From Alphaproteobacteria bacterium (GTDB taxonomy: Bacteria; Pseudomonadota; Alphaproteobacteria; SMXP01): a DNA stretch of 48,746 bases. Both the position numbers and the translations under genes were made by a program. The notes beneath the pieces were generated by a model. It did not search any database. It was not told the origin of the DNA and was given only the letters and a program-made list of their open reading frames with translations. This document shows, piece after piece, positions 7,965 through 17,162 of this stretch; the stretch's first letter is position 1; every line of letters begins with the position of its first letter. Location of the stretch: positions 1 to 48,746 of the forward strand of contig JANQPV010000032.1 of NCBI GenBank assembly GCA_028285305.1, written 5' to 3'.

Positions 7965-10115
7965 ATGAATTACGTTCGTTGGTTTGGCCTCTTGGTCTTG
8001 CTGAGTGTCGTGGGGCTCGGCCTGTGGTTGTGGAACCCGCTGCCCGCCAATCCGACACCGGAAGAGCTCGCGTTGGGCGCCTCTGAGTATGATGTGGAAA
8101 TACTCCGGGACAGTTGGGGTGTGCCCCATATCTTTGGCAAACGCGATGCCGACGCCGCGTTCGGTTTGGCTTATGCGCATGCAGAAGATGACTTTCAAAC
8201 CATTCAAACAACCGTCGCGGCGGTACGCGGCGTTCTCGCCCGATATCAAGGCGTGGAGGCAGCGGTCACCGATTATCTGGTCTCTCTGTTTGGCGTGTGA
8301 TCCACAATCGATGAGCGTTACGAAGACGATGTCCCCGAGGATGTGAAGGCCATTGCCGAAGGCTATGCGCAGGGATTAAATCTTTATGCCTCCAAACACC
8401 CGGACCTGACATGGCGCGGATTGGCGCCCTTTACAGCGGAAGATATCATCGCCGGGTTTATCTTCCGTACACCCTTCTTCTATGGGCTTGACGAGGCACT
8501 GCTCGACCTTTCCGGTGACGAACGACAGGCGCAAGTGTCCCTCGATCCTGGAACCGGCGTTCGGGCCTGGCATGTGGGACCGAAATCGGCCACCGAACGG
8601 GGGTCCAATGCGATCGCTGTTGCGCCAATCCGTTCGGGCGACGGGACCACTCGCCTGTTAATCAATTCGCACCAACCGATGACCGGCCCCGTCGCTTGGT
8701 ACGAAGCCCATTTGGTGTCGGAAGACGGGCTTGACATTACGGGCGGTGTATTTCCGGGCTCGCCGCTCATATTACATGGGTTCAATCAAGACTTAGGGTG
8801 GGCGAATACCGTCAGCAAACCGGATCTTGTTGATATCTATCGCCTGACCCTCAATCCGGACAACCAGAAACAGTATAAGCTCGGCCAAGAATGGTTGAAC
8901 TTTCAAGTCGCGTTCGCCCCCCTCACCATCAAGATATTCGGTCCGTTTGCTTTCAAGATGAAACGTCAGGTCTTGCGGTCCGTTCACGGACCGGTCATTG
9001 AAACGCAACACGGTACATATGCATTCCGTTATGCCAATATGGGCGAGATTCGGCATTTGGAGCAGAACTACCGCCTGAACCGAGCCTCTAGTATTGATGC
9101 ATTCATGGAAGCTATGGCGATCGGCGCCTGGCCAAGCTTGAACTATGTCTATGCAGACAAACAGGGAAATGTGGCCTTTATCCATAACGGGCAATATCCG
9201 GTCCGCCGGGATGGCAGAGATTGGCGGGAGGACCTACCAGGGGACGCACCGGACTTGATCTGGCAAGACTATCTTCCATTTGACCAAGTGCCCAAGCTCG
9301 TCAATCCATCTTCGGGCCTCGTCTTTAATGCGAACAACACACCCTTTAGCGCCACGGACGGAAGCGACAATCTGCGCCCAGATGAGCTCCCTGAATGGAT
9401 GGGACTTCAAACAAAACAAACCAATCGTTCGTTGCGGCTCATGGAATTGACGGACGGGTCTTCCGCCATCGGACGAGATGAGCTTCTCGCTCTCAAGTTC
9501 GACGATGCCTATGCCGTTGGGTCCGATGCGGACCAAGTAATCCAGACTGTTCTTGCTCATGATTGGAGCGGCGAGCCCGAGATGGCGGAAGCTGCGAAAC
9601 ATTTGGCCGCGTGGGATCGCCGGATGAACAAGGAAAACAGACACGCAGCCTTGGGCGGCCTTACCGTTCTCCGAGAAGTCACCGCCGGGCTCACACGGAC
9701 GCCGGCACCTGATCCGCTCACCGCCTTTCGCGAAACCGTTCAGTACTTGACGGAACATCACGGACGTTTGGACGTGCCTTGGGGGGACGTCAATCGCCTC
9801 GTCCGGGGAGAAATCAATATACCCATTGATGGGGGCTCCGACACGCTCCGGGCGATTTATCCAGCCGAGATTCGCGAAGATGGGAAGCTGCATGCCAGTG
9901 CAGGGGATACATGGATCGCCCTTGTGGAATGGGACGAAAAAGGCACTCAGTCTGCGGACGTCATCCATCAATTCGGCAGCGCAACACAGGACTCAACCTC
10001 CCCCCATTTTGCCGATCAGGCGCCTTTGTTTGCAGAGAAAAGGTGGCGAAAAGCGCTCCTAAATCGGCAAGCGATTGAGGCGGACGCCACTCGGCGCTAT
10101 CGCCCAAATGACTAA
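7965..10115 (+). pseudogene. Penicillin-acylase-family amidase interrupted by an in-frame UGA
   Basis: One reading frame of 717 codons runs from the ATG at 7965 to 10115, broken only by TGA at 8298-8300 (codon 112). Before it: an N-terminal membrane/signal segment, then DSWGVPHIFGKRDADAAFG, the usual start of the alpha chain. After it: ERGSNAIAVAP, where Gly213-Ser214 would be the autocleavage site and Ser214 the catalytic N-terminal nucleophile (N-terminal hydrolase fold). Length is normal for the family, which cleaves amides such as acyl-homoserine lactones or beta-lactam side chains. The broken position reads FGV-stop-STIDERYE, where relatives, as I recall, often have Trp, so a TGG-to-TGA change is the simplest explanation. 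A GTG at 8343 with GAGG upstream could restart translation, but without signal sequence or most of the alpha chain. Confidence 0.8.
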
Positions 10116-10131
10116 AAATTTTGCAACTATT

Positions 10132-10148
10132 TGCACATAAATTGTGCA
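10132..10148. promoter_or_regulatory. Inverted repeat upstream of the acidic protein
   Basis: TGCACA-taaat-TGTGCA is a perfect 6-bp inverted repeat. It lies in the AT-rich 137-bp gap before the gene at 10253, with further TTGCA half-sites on both sides (10121 and 10149). It looks like an operator; the regulator is unknown. Confidence 0.4.
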
Positions 10149-10252
10149 TTGCACGCAAGCGGGCTTTATAGCTGGGCTTTAATCATGTAATATTTTCCTC
10201 ACAGATTGAACGCTATAGTCAACTGAACCTACGGTTGTAGGGGGAGGGAAAA

Positions 10253-10816
10253 TTGGGATCACTTTTGAGAGTAGTATTGCTTTGGGGGGGCCTGTTCACC
10301 CTAGGGTGGCTGAGCGGGGACCGCTACGGCACATATGATTGGCTTTCCGGTGCAGTCGCGCCGGTCTACGGGATAGCCGAGACACAAATCGGTACACAGC
10401 TGAATGCTGTTGCGCCTGACATGTTTCCACTCGAAGAGGAAGAAGCGCCGGTAGAAGAAGCGGCCGAGGAACCTGTTCCAACTGAGACGGAAACGGCTGT
10501 CGAAGAAGCTGTAGAAGACGCGGTTTCTGAAGCGGAAGAAGCACTTCAAGACGCCGTCGAAGATGTGACCACGGTGGAAGAAGCCGAGGCGGCGGTCGAA
10601 GATGCGGCTGAAGCCGTAGAGGGTGCAGCTGAAGAGATTGCTTCGGAAGCGGAAGCAGCTGTTGAAGACGTTGCGTCGGATGTAGAAGCCGTGGCCGAGG
10701 AGGCTGCGTCGGACGCTGAGGCAGCGACCGACGCTGCTGCTGACGAAGGTATCGACCTGCCGTCCACAGACGAAATGATGGACGCTATCGGCGGTATAAA
10801 CGGCGGCGGCAACTAA
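10253..10816 (+). CDS. Membrane-anchored, extremely acidic Ala/Glu-rich protein
   Basis: 187 aa starting at TTG 10253, directly behind a strong GGGGGAGGG ribosome site; no ATG is available nearby. Residues ~4-20 form one hydrophobic helix (LLRVVLLWGGLFTLGWLSG). From ~60 to ~170 the protein is nearly all Ala, Glu, Val, Asp and Thr in irregular short repeats such as EEA, EDA and AEAAVEDA. This gives a very negative, disordered or coiled-coil rod. The end (STDEMMDAIGGINGGGN) is different and may be a small motif. No domain recognised. It has its own leader with an inverted repeat and its own terminator, so it looks like a single-gene unit. Function unknown. Confidence 0.7.
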   Translation: MGSLLRVVLLWGGLFTLGWLSGDRYGTYDWLSGAVAPVYGIAETQIGTQLNAVAPDMFPLEEEEAPVEEAAEEPVPTETETAVEEAVEDAVSEAEEALQDAVEDVTTVEEAEAAVEDAAEAVEGAAEEIASEAEAAVEDVASDVEAVAEEAASDAEAATDAAADEGIDLPSTDEMMDAIGGINGGGN

Positions 10817-10887
10817 TCTCTGCACGAAACATAGACATTTAGGTTACTGATGTAACAACGCCGTTCAATCTGTTATTTCGGCGATTT

Positions 10888-10920
10888 GGGGCTGGACCTT
10901 GTGTCCGGCCCCTTGCTTTT
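10888..10920 (+). terminator. Rho-independent terminator after the acidic protein gene
   Basis: GGGGCTGGAC (10888-10897) pairs with GTCCGGCCCC (10903-10912), with one G-T wobble and a 5-nt loop, followed by TTGCTTTT. It could also act on the convergent lipoprotein transcript only weakly, because the T-run is on this strand. Confidence 0.8.
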
Positions 10921-10939
10921 GGAGGTCTGGGGCCCAGCC

Positions 10940-11617
10940 TCAATCGAGCTTGATCGGATCACCGTTCTCTCCGTCACGAGCCAGAACCGTATCGATCACT
11001 TTGGGAACAGAATCGAGTGCATCGCCAGTCCCACTCTTGCTAAGCGTTTCGCCTTTGTAAAAGAAGAAAATTTGTGTCCTCGGAGTATCCGACGCCCGAC
11101 TTAACAAGACATAGGGCAACGCCGTCCCTTGCTCCGCCGCCCCCTTTTCAATGGCGGCTTCGAGTGAGGCCGCTAACGTTTTTGCAGTTAAACGCTCATT
11201 GGCCTGTTCTGAGTCTTGTGAACTGACATCCTTGCCCACGTCCAACGCCACGATGAGATCCGAGGAAAAAACGGAACGGGACCAGGCGCGATCAACAAAT
11301 TCGTTGTGCGGGTGCTCCTCCTCAAATACTGCGTGCGATATTCGATCATCGATCGATCCATCGCAATCATGATCCACGAACACACCGTCTTTCGCATCAA
11401 GCCGGAAATTATCATTGCTATCGGCGAAGTGGAAGCACCCGTCATGGCGTTCCCGGCGCACGAGCAGTTCGCCATGCTTCCCAGAGAATAACTCTTCCTC
11501 AGTCTTCGGGAGATCCGATCCGCATGCTGATAGGCTTATAGTATTCACAAGTATGCAGGCAAAAGTGACAAGCATCCGAAGGCGCGACCTACGTGTTAAC
11601 GGGCCTTCGTCTCTCAT
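10940..11617 (-). CDS. Predicted lipoprotein, unknown function
   Basis: 225 aa with an N-terminal Arg-rich stretch, a hydrophobic segment (LVTFACILVNTISLSAC) and a lipobox LSAC with Cys32, so it is probably a signal-peptidase-II lipoprotein exported to the periplasmic side. The mature part holds two Asp-rich loops (DSNDNFRLDAKDG and DHDCDGSIDD) reminiscent of Ca-binding dockerin/thrombospondin-3 repeats; that is a visual likeness only. A second Cys lies in one of these loops. The ATG at 11617 has a GGGAGAGAG site. Its start lies 15 bp beyond the end of the TPP-enzyme gene on the same strand, so it may be the last gene of the phyH-TPP transcript. Confidence 0.65.
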   Translation of the reverse strand: MRDEGPLTRRSRLRMLVTFACILVNTISLSACGSDLPKTEEELFSGKHGELLVRRERHDGCFHFADSNDNFRLDAKDGVFVDHDCDGSIDDRISHAVFEEEHPHNEFVDRAWSRSVFSSDLIVALDVGKDVSSQDSEQANERLTAKTLAASLEAAIEKGAAEQGTALPYVLLSRASDTPRTQIFFFYKGETLSKSGTGDALDSVPKVIDTVLARDGENGDPIKLD

Positions 11618-11632
11618 TTTTCAACTCTCTCC

Positions 11633-13369
11633 CTAGTTCACGGGGATGTTTTCATAGTACGGAATAGCGATTTCGTTTTCGGCGTTGACGTCGCCGACCA
11701 TGGATTGGGTAACGGGATGGCCGATCTCCGGATCCGTTATGATGTTGAGACAACTCGGCACGCCCGACGTCTGTGCGCGCTCGATCGCTGGCGCGATGTC
11801 TTCGACGCGGTCTATTCGTTCCCCCGCTGCGCCGAACCCCGCGGCGACTTGATCATAGTTGGTGTCGTTGAGCGCCACGACACTCCGCCTGTTGGGCCCA
11901 TAGACAATGTCCTGGCCTTGCTTCGACATGCCCCAGCCTGAATTGTTCATCACAATCGTCAGTATGGGAAGACGGTGTCGCACCATGGTATCGAATTCTT
12001 GGATATTGAATCCGACCGCACCGTCCCCTGTAATCACGGCGACCGGTGTACCCGGATGTGCGATGGCGGCGCCGATGGCGAGCCCTGGCCCCACGCCCAG
12101 GCAGCCGAGATAGCCGTTGGTCATGAAACGGCCGGGGCCGGACGACTTGAGATGCATCGAGGCCCAGGCGATGGCTTCGCCGCCATCGCACGACAGAATC
12201 GTCTCCGGGTGAAGCGCTTCGGCCACTGCCTTTGCCGCATGGTAGGGATGGATCGCGGATGATTTGGATTGCGCCGGCGCTTCTTCGAAGAGGGCGTTCA
12301 CGGCACTCCGGGCGGTCTTGAGCGCGCTTACCCACTCGGACTTGTCGGTCCACGAATAGCCTTGCGCACCATCCGCCAGAAGTTCGAAGGTTGCCGCACA
12401 GTCGGCAACAAGGGGGACATCGGCAGGCCGGAGACGCCCCAACTCGCCCGCGTCTGTATCGATTTGGATCAATTTGGCGTTTGCGGGGATCACGGCCCCG
12501 CTCCGTCCGCCCGTAAAGAGGCCCTGCCGCGCCCCCGCAAGCATCACAACATCCGGTGCCTGACCGGACATGGCGGCAATCCCCATCGCATCGACACCGC
12601 CGCAATACAGAGGATGGTCGTGGGGCACAACGCCGTGGGCCCGGGAGTTGGTCAAGACCGGCACTCCGGATGCTTCGATGAACTTCCGCAGAGGCTCACT
12701 TGAGGGGGACAAAATCGTCCCTCCTCCGGCGACAATCGCCGGCCGCTTGGCCATACTCAATATGGTCAGTATTTCTTCGCTCACGGATGGACTTGGCGCG
12801 GCCCGCTTGAGTCCCGTCACCCCTATATCGGATGAGACCGGCAGCATGATTGGCGGAGACGGCGCGAACATGATATCAATGGGTACTTCCAAAAACACGG
12901 GGCCGGGCCGCCCGGTGGTCGCGACGCGGATGGCCTTTTCGATAAGGTCCGGAATTCGCTCGACATTGGTAATGCGGTGTGCCCATTTGCATGCCGGGGC
13001 AGCCATGGCCACTTGATCAAACCCACCTTGCAGCGGATTGGTTTCCGTTTCGCGCAACGGCGGGGCACCGGCAAAGAAAAGGGTGGGTATGGCATCCAAA
13101 TAGGCGCTCGCCATGGGGGTGAGGCCATTGGTAAAGCCCGGGCCGGCGGTGATCACAGCGACACCAACCTTCCCGCCCGTCGCCCGTGCATAGCCATCGG
13201 CCGCATGTCCGCACGTGGCTTCGTGGCGCGTGTCGATGAGTTCCAGACCTTCTTCAGGCGCCGCGACGAGAAACGCATCAAGGTGACCCCCATGTAGTGC
13301 AAAGACGTGCTTTACACCGAGAGTGGCCAGCGTTTTGGCCATAAGTGCCCCGCCATTTAAATCGCTCAT
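11633..13369 (-). CDS. Thiamine-diphosphate-dependent enzyme, acetolactate synthase / 2-hydroxyacyl-CoA lyase type
   Basis: 578 aa, the normal length for the TPP family that includes acetohydroxyacid synthase, benzaldehyde lyase and 2-hydroxyacyl-CoA lyase. The N-terminal pyrimidine-binding domain has HGGHLDAFL and the catalytic Glu50 in DTRHEATCGHAADGYAR. A central Rossmann-like domain spans ~190-340. The C-terminal domain has the TPP/Mg motif, GDG at 448-450 and NN at 475-476. The start overlaps the stop of the upstream PhyH-like gene by ATGA, so the two are translationally coupled. Because PhyH-type hydroxylation followed by TPP-lyase cleavage is alpha-oxidation in peroxisomes, a 2-hydroxyacyl-CoA lyase role is plausible (inference). 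A small-subunit partner of a true acetolactate synthase is absent. Confidence 0.8.
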   Translation of the reverse strand: MSDLNGGALMAKTLATLGVKHVFALHGGHLDAFLVAAPEEGLELIDTRHEATCGHAADGYARATGGKVGVAVITAGPGFTNGLTPMASAYLDAIPTLFFAGAPPLRETETNPLQGGFDQVAMAAPACKWAHRITNVERIPDLIEKAIRVATTGRPGPVFLEVPIDIMFAPSPPIMLPVSSDIGVTGLKRAAPSPSVSEEILTILSMAKRPAIVAGGGTILSPSSEPLRKFIEASGVPVLTNSRAHGVVPHDHPLYCGGVDAMGIAAMSGQAPDVVMLAGARQGLFTGGRSGAVIPANAKLIQIDTDAGELGRLRPADVPLVADCAATFELLADGAQGYSWTDKSEWVSALKTARSAVNALFEEAPAQSKSSAIHPYHAAKAVAEALHPETILSCDGGEAIAWASMHLKSSGPGRFMTNGYLGCLGVGPGLAIGAAIAHPGTPVAVITGDGAVGFNIQEFDTMVRHRLPILTIVMNNSGWGMSKQGQDIVYGPNRRSVVALNDTNYDQVAAGFGAAGERIDRVEDIAPAIERAQTSGVPSCLNIITDPEIGHPVTQSMVGDVNAENEIAIPYYENIPVN

Positions 13370-14157
13370 AGTCCCATCTCCCGCGTTTTGCTCATCAACT
13401 CCGTACCCGTTTTAAAATTAGCGGCCGGCCCCAACCCCAACAGGTCGACGAGTTCCGGGCCAAGGTTCGATTTCGTTTCTTCCGAAAGCGTTGCGTTCCA
13501 ATTGGTTTGTGGGCGCACAAAGTCTTTTGAATAGTAGCCAAAGAGCAGAGCTCTGTCTTCTTCTGCTGTCCGGTTTTCGCCCGACGTGTGCCAGACTCGC
13601 CCGTCCATGGCGATGATCGAGCCTTGCGATGCACAAAGTGGTTTCATTTGCTCCCGCGCTCCCAAGGGGAGATCGGAAAGGCTCTTGATGTTGTGACTTC
13701 CAGGAAGATAAAGAGTGGCGCCATTCTCAGCCCGCGATTCGTTCAGGCACCACATAATATTCATAGACCATGGCTCGAGCCACGGCTCGGGCACCACAAC
13801 GCCCTGATCCGAATGGATGGCCATGGATTTACTCCCCGGCCGCGCAATGTTCGCTGTGAAATTCGAGATTAGGAAGCCCTCCCCTAAAAGATGTCTCACG
13901 AGAGAAAGGGCCAAAGGATGTATGATCAGCTCGCGGAAGACCTCGTCCAGATCGAGCAGATTGAAGACGCGCACATTCGCCTCGTTCGGATCCAGACTCT
14001 CGATATATGTCGATTGGCCCCGTTGTCGTGAGGTTTCTGCCGCTTGCCATAAACGACGACGGACTTCGGCGCTGTGCTCTGGGGAGAGTACGTTTTCTAC
14101 GATACAGTATCCGTCACGCGCCAACTGGTCCAAGTGCGTTTGGGTTGGAGTGGGCAC
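13366..14157 (-). CDS. Phytanoyl-CoA dioxygenase (PhyH)-family protein
   Basis: 263 aa, Fe(II)/2-oxoglutarate dioxygenase of the PhyH type. Visible metal ligands are His115 and Asp117 in AIHSDQG and the distal His190 in GRVWHTSGENRT, with Arg196 as the likely 2-oxoglutarate-binding residue. The N-terminal segment (DQLARDGYCIVENVLSPE) is the family's usual opening. It starts with GTG at 14157 behind a strong GGGGAGGCAGGT. The family hydroxylates diverse small molecules (phytanoyl-CoA, ectoine, natural products), so the substrate is open. The 4-nt coupling to the TPP enzyme argues that the two act in one pathway. No acyl-CoA ligase is next to them. Confidence 0.8.
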   Translation of the reverse strand: MPTPTQTHLDQLARDGYCIVENVLSPEHSAEVRRRLWQAAETSRQRGQSTYIESLDPNEANVRVFNLLDLDEVFRELIIHPLALSLVRHLLGEGFLISNFTANIARPGSKSMAIHSDQGVVVPEPWLEPWSMNIMWCLNESRAENGATLYLPGSHNIKSLSDLPLGAREQMKPLCASQGSIIAMDGRVWHTSGENRTAEEDRALLFGYYSKDFVRPQTNWNATLSEETKSNLGPELVDLLGLGPAANFKTGTELMSKTREMGL

Positions 14158-14384
14158 ACCTGCCTCCCCTCTTTAGCAATAGGATCTTTGCTCCGCCACC
14201 ACTCGGCCTCGTCTTCCATCCACAGATCACGAAGTCTTGGGCGACACGAAGTTCTTACGCCATAGCGGCGCGCAGGACAAAACATTCATCAGAAGTGATG
14301 CAGTGACCCCGAACACAAAGGAACGCTGGTGCGTCGCAGCGGCGTTCGAATCTTTCCGTAAAGGCTAGCGTATCTTCGAGCCCC

Positions 14385-15320
14385 CTACAGAGCCCTTCGG
14401 GCCTGTTGCCCATCTCGCAATCCAACCAGGGCCCACACACTTTCGGGCGTATGATCCTCCACATAAGGTTTGCATCCAGCCCAGCGTTGCTGGAATCTGT
14501 CATCAACTTCCCGAAAGGTTCGTGCTCCTCCTAAAGACCCGTAGAAGATACCGCGATTGGCCTTCGCGGCCCGCGGGAACGTTTCTGCCGCGACGGCAAA
14601 CGGGCGCGATGCCAAATTTTGGAAGAACGTTGTCGCTCCGGTCACTCCCAAAAAATGAGCGACGTAGAGTTCGTAGTCAGAGATGGACCGGCCGAGATTG
14701 GACTCGAGGATTTTCTTGTTTTCCCGGGCAAACTCAGCCGCCAAGTAAGTTGAGCTGGGGCCATCCAAGCGAAGGTCTAAGATTTCTTTGCGTATGTTCG
14801 GATCCGCGACACTGCAGCGTCCCCCATTGCAGTTGATCTGTCGGGCAAAACCGCCCAGACCATAATCGGCTCCGTGTTTTTTGACCAATGTCAACCACGT
14901 GTTGTCGATCACCTGAAAGAGCCCGGTTGCAGATGACGTAGGCGCTTTTACATCGGTGCGGAAATTACTTTCCAAATGGGCGGTATTTGCCAGATAAAGA
15001 TAAGACAGATCGGACTTTTGACTGGCAAGCGCAAAAGCCCAGACAATGTCTTCATCCAGAGCTTTCAGCGTTTTCGGCGTCTCGGCCAATACGGCATCGG
15101 AGGCGATGACCGCCACATTCTCGACACGGTTCGCAACTTGGCTCACGAAATCGAAGCCTTGTTGCAAGAGGTCGGGCAATTCGCGTGAGCCTTCGATGAG
15201 CCGTTCGGCCAACGTGAGAGAACCGTTAAGCGCTACGGAATTCTTGAGCCCCGAATAATGGATATCCCATGCCAGGGCCGCCACGGCGAACCAGAAAACT
15301 CCTCTTCCTAATATGAACAT
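14385..15320 (-). CDS. Lytic transglycosylase (SLT domain) protein
   Basis: 311 aa from the ATG at 15320 (AGGTG site); the frame extends further but that part has no matching site. The N-terminus is a membrane anchor or uncleaved signal (LGRGVFWFAVAALAWDI). The catalytic part, about residues 130-270, shows the SLT-type pattern: TAHLESNF with the catalytic Glu, ATGLFQVIDNTW (the G-L-x-Q motif), then YVAHFLGVTGATTFFQ. Such enzymes cut the peptidoglycan glycan strand to 1,6-anhydro products in the periplasm. A C-terminal part with cell-wall or unknown role follows. The 227-bp gap downstream to the phyH start shows no gene. Confidence 0.85.
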   Translation of the reverse strand: MFILGRGVFWFAVAALAWDIHYSGLKNSVALNGSLTLAERLIEGSRELPDLLQQGFDFVSQVANRVENVAVIASDAVLAETPKTLKALDEDIVWAFALASQKSDLSYLYLANTAHLESNFRTDVKAPTSSATGLFQVIDNTWLTLVKKHGADYGLGGFARQINCNGGRCSVADPNIRKEILDLRLDGPSSTYLAAEFARENKKILESNLGRSISDYELYVAHFLGVTGATTFFQNLASRPFAVAAETFPRAAKANRGIFYGSLGGARTFREVDDRFQQRWAGCKPYVEDHTPESVWALVGLRDGQQARRAL

Positions 15321-15500
15321 TTCACCTAATCCACAACATTTGGTTGGGCCGCATACTTGACTGTGAGAACGATCCTGCCCATTCGTGTCTGAACTCGGGC
15401 TGAACACGCAACGCAACTTACGTTCATGTCACGCCCTTATTCCGGACGAATTTCGGAGGAGGAGTTCGAAGGATTAGGGGCCGTTGTTTGGCCAAACCCT

Positions 15501-16295
15501 TTAGAGATTGTCTTCTAGGTAGTCGACGATGCGCGCGGAAGACGGCCGACCTTCGACGCCCAATTCCGGGGCGACGGTGATCGTGAGCGTTCCCTCATTC
15601 AGCCGAATCCCAGGTCTTATTCCCCGTTCCACACGGAGATTATTGATCTGTGTGGTGATCGCATCCCGGCTGAGCGGATCTTGCAGCATCTGCAAGAGAG
15701 CAATGCGAAGCAGCTCAAAAGCGTCTTTGGCGCTCGCCCGAAACATTTCGTCCGCCGCGGCTTTTCTTTTGTTGTACCGCATGTCAATCGAAGACTTTAG
15801 AGAGTCGATTAGTTCCAACTGGATCGAGCGAACGCGCTTTTCGAGGAGAGACTGATCGACCACCGTGAGCTCCAGCGGCTCTCTTTCGCCGTCAGACGAA
15901 GTGGGTGCACCGTCGGGATAGACACGATTGTAGAGCGTGAGATTTCCCCGGACATCCTCGCGGAGAATGATGGATCGGGTTTCCATGCGATAGACTACGC
16001 CGCCACGAGCTGCTGGACGCGCCCGGAGCAACAGAATTTCCCAAGACGTATCGTATTTGAAGCGAGGAGGCTCACGGGTTAAATCTAATGTGAAGCCGAC
16101 ATTGACCTTGCCTTCCGCATAGAAGTGCATTGCCTTTGCGTCTGCCTCTTGGCCGACCGCCTCCAGCGGTACGAGCATCGCCAGAAGGATCGATGCCAAC
16201 CTGATTGAGGGCCAAAGTCCACGCTTGTGCGCTTTTGCAAAAAACTTTGTCAGCACGTTATAACGACTCTTCAGTTTTGTGCCGAAAGCCCCCAC
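15501..16295 (-). CDS. Exported protein, possibly DUF4908-like
   Basis: 264 aa, starting at GTG 16295; the start is uncertain because no inner Met fits. A hydrophobic stretch (RLASILLAMLVPLEAVG) preceded by Arg/Lys is a likely signal sequence. The mature part begins MHFYAEGKVNVGFTLDL and has PRFKYDTSWEILLLRARP and VYRMETRSIILREDVRGN. This order recalls an alphaproteobacterial exported family I know as DUF4908, but I am not certain. The rest is helical. It is a single gene, flanked by the PHA block terminator upstream and the lytic transglycosylase downstream, 180 bp away. Function unknown. Confidence 0.6.
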   Translation of the reverse strand: MGAFGTKLKSRYNVLTKFFAKAHKRGLWPSIRLASILLAMLVPLEAVGQEADAKAMHFYAEGKVNVGFTLDLTREPPRFKYDTSWEILLLRARPAARGGVVYRMETRSIILREDVRGNLTLYNRVYPDGAPTSSDGEREPLELTVVDQSLLEKRVRSIQLELIDSLKSSIDMRYNKRKAAADEMFRASAKDAFELLRIALLQMLQDPLSRDAITTQINNLRVERGIRPGIRLNEGTLTITVAPELGVEGRPSSARIVDYLEDNL

Positions 16296-16336
16296 TCACG
16301 CCACGTTCCCCAGTTTGCTAGGAGCCGTTCGTGACC

Positions 16337-16380
16337 AAAAAAAGGCACACACCCGTAGCGATAGCAGGTATGTGCCTTAA
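16337..16380 (-). terminator. Rho-independent terminator downstream of phaB
   Basis: Read on the minus strand, AAGGCACATACC pairs with GGTGTGTGCCTT (one G-T wobble) around a ~13-nt loop and is followed by a run of T. It closes the phaB transcript about 60 bp after its stop. Confidence 0.85.
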
Positions 16381-16436
16381 ACTTCTTACTGTGGCGTTAC
16401 CGCCTCATAAAAGGGCCGCTGAAGGCAGAAGCCCCC

Positions 16437-17162
16437 CTAGCCGGTAATGTATTGCGCGCCGTTCGCGGTCAAAGTGGATCCCGTAATAAAGGCGGACTCA
16501 TCGGCTGCTAAGAACCTCACGCAATGAGCAATTTCTTCTGACTTGCCCAGGCGGCCAACGGGGATGGTGGCGATGATCCCTTTGAGGGCTTCTTCGGGAA
16601 CGTCGGCGACCATATCCGTGTCGACATATCCAGGAGCGACACAATTCACCGTGATTCCCTTGCGAGCGGTTTCTTGTGCAAGCGCCTTGGTAAAGCCAAT
16701 GATGCCCGCTTTTGCGGCCGAGTAGTTGGTTTGCCCAAGTTGACCCTTTTGGCCATTGATCGAAGTGATATTTATGATCCTGCCGAAACCGGCATTGCGC
16801 ATGTCGTCGATCACTTGACGGGACATGTTGAAACAACTGTCGAGATTGGTGCGAATGACCGCGTCCCAATTGTCTTTGTCGAGTTTGTGCAGCATAGCAT
16901 CTCGCGTAATCCCGGCATTGTTGACCAAGATCTCAACCGGACCGAGTGCGCCTTTGACCTCGGACACGCCTTCTTGACAGGCTCCGAAATCCCCAACGTC
17001 CCATTTGTACGTGGCAATGCCGGTTTCGGAGTTAAACTTCGCCGCGGCCTCATCATTGCCGCCATAATTCGCCGCTACAGAGTAGCCGGCATCCCTTAAA
17101 GCGATGGAGATGGCGGCGCCAATACCGCGCGTGCCTCCCGTTACCAGTGCGACCCTACCCAT
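16437..17162 (-). CDS. phaB: Acetoacetyl-CoA reductase
   Basis: 241 aa short-chain dehydrogenase. ATG 17162 is chosen because AAGGAG lies just upstream. The Rossmann motif TGGTRGIGAAIS is at ~8-19; NNAG follows at about 85; the catalytic Ser is in NITSINGQKGQLGQ and the Tyr-x3-Lys in NYSAAKAG. GQKGQLGQTNYSAAKAG, with EIL in VEILVNNAG, is typical of PhaB rather than FabG. It reduces acetoacetyl-CoA to (R)-3-hydroxybutyryl-CoA with NADPH, the second step of PHB synthesis. It lies 258 bp downstream of phaA on the same strand and probably has its own promoter or a processed leader. No PHA synthase (phaC) is in the window. Confidence 0.93.
   Translation of the reverse strand: MGRVALVTGGTRGIGAAISIALRDAGYSVAANYGGNDEAAAKFNSETGIATYKWDVGDFGACQEGVSEVKGALGPVEILVNNAGITRDAMLHKLDKDNWDAVIRTNLDSCFNMSRQVIDDMRNAGFGRIINITSINGQKGQLGQTNYSAAKAGIIGFTKALAQETARKGITVNCVAPGYVDTDMVADVPEEALKGIIATIPVGRLGKSEEIAHCVRFLAADESAFITGSTLTANGAQYITG

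Noticed and set aside
8298-8300. UGA recoded as tryptophan genome-wide, or as selenocysteine
   Set aside because: UGA ends several intact genes here, and penicillin acylases have no selenocysteine; there is no hairpin of the expected type directly after the codon that I could recognise.
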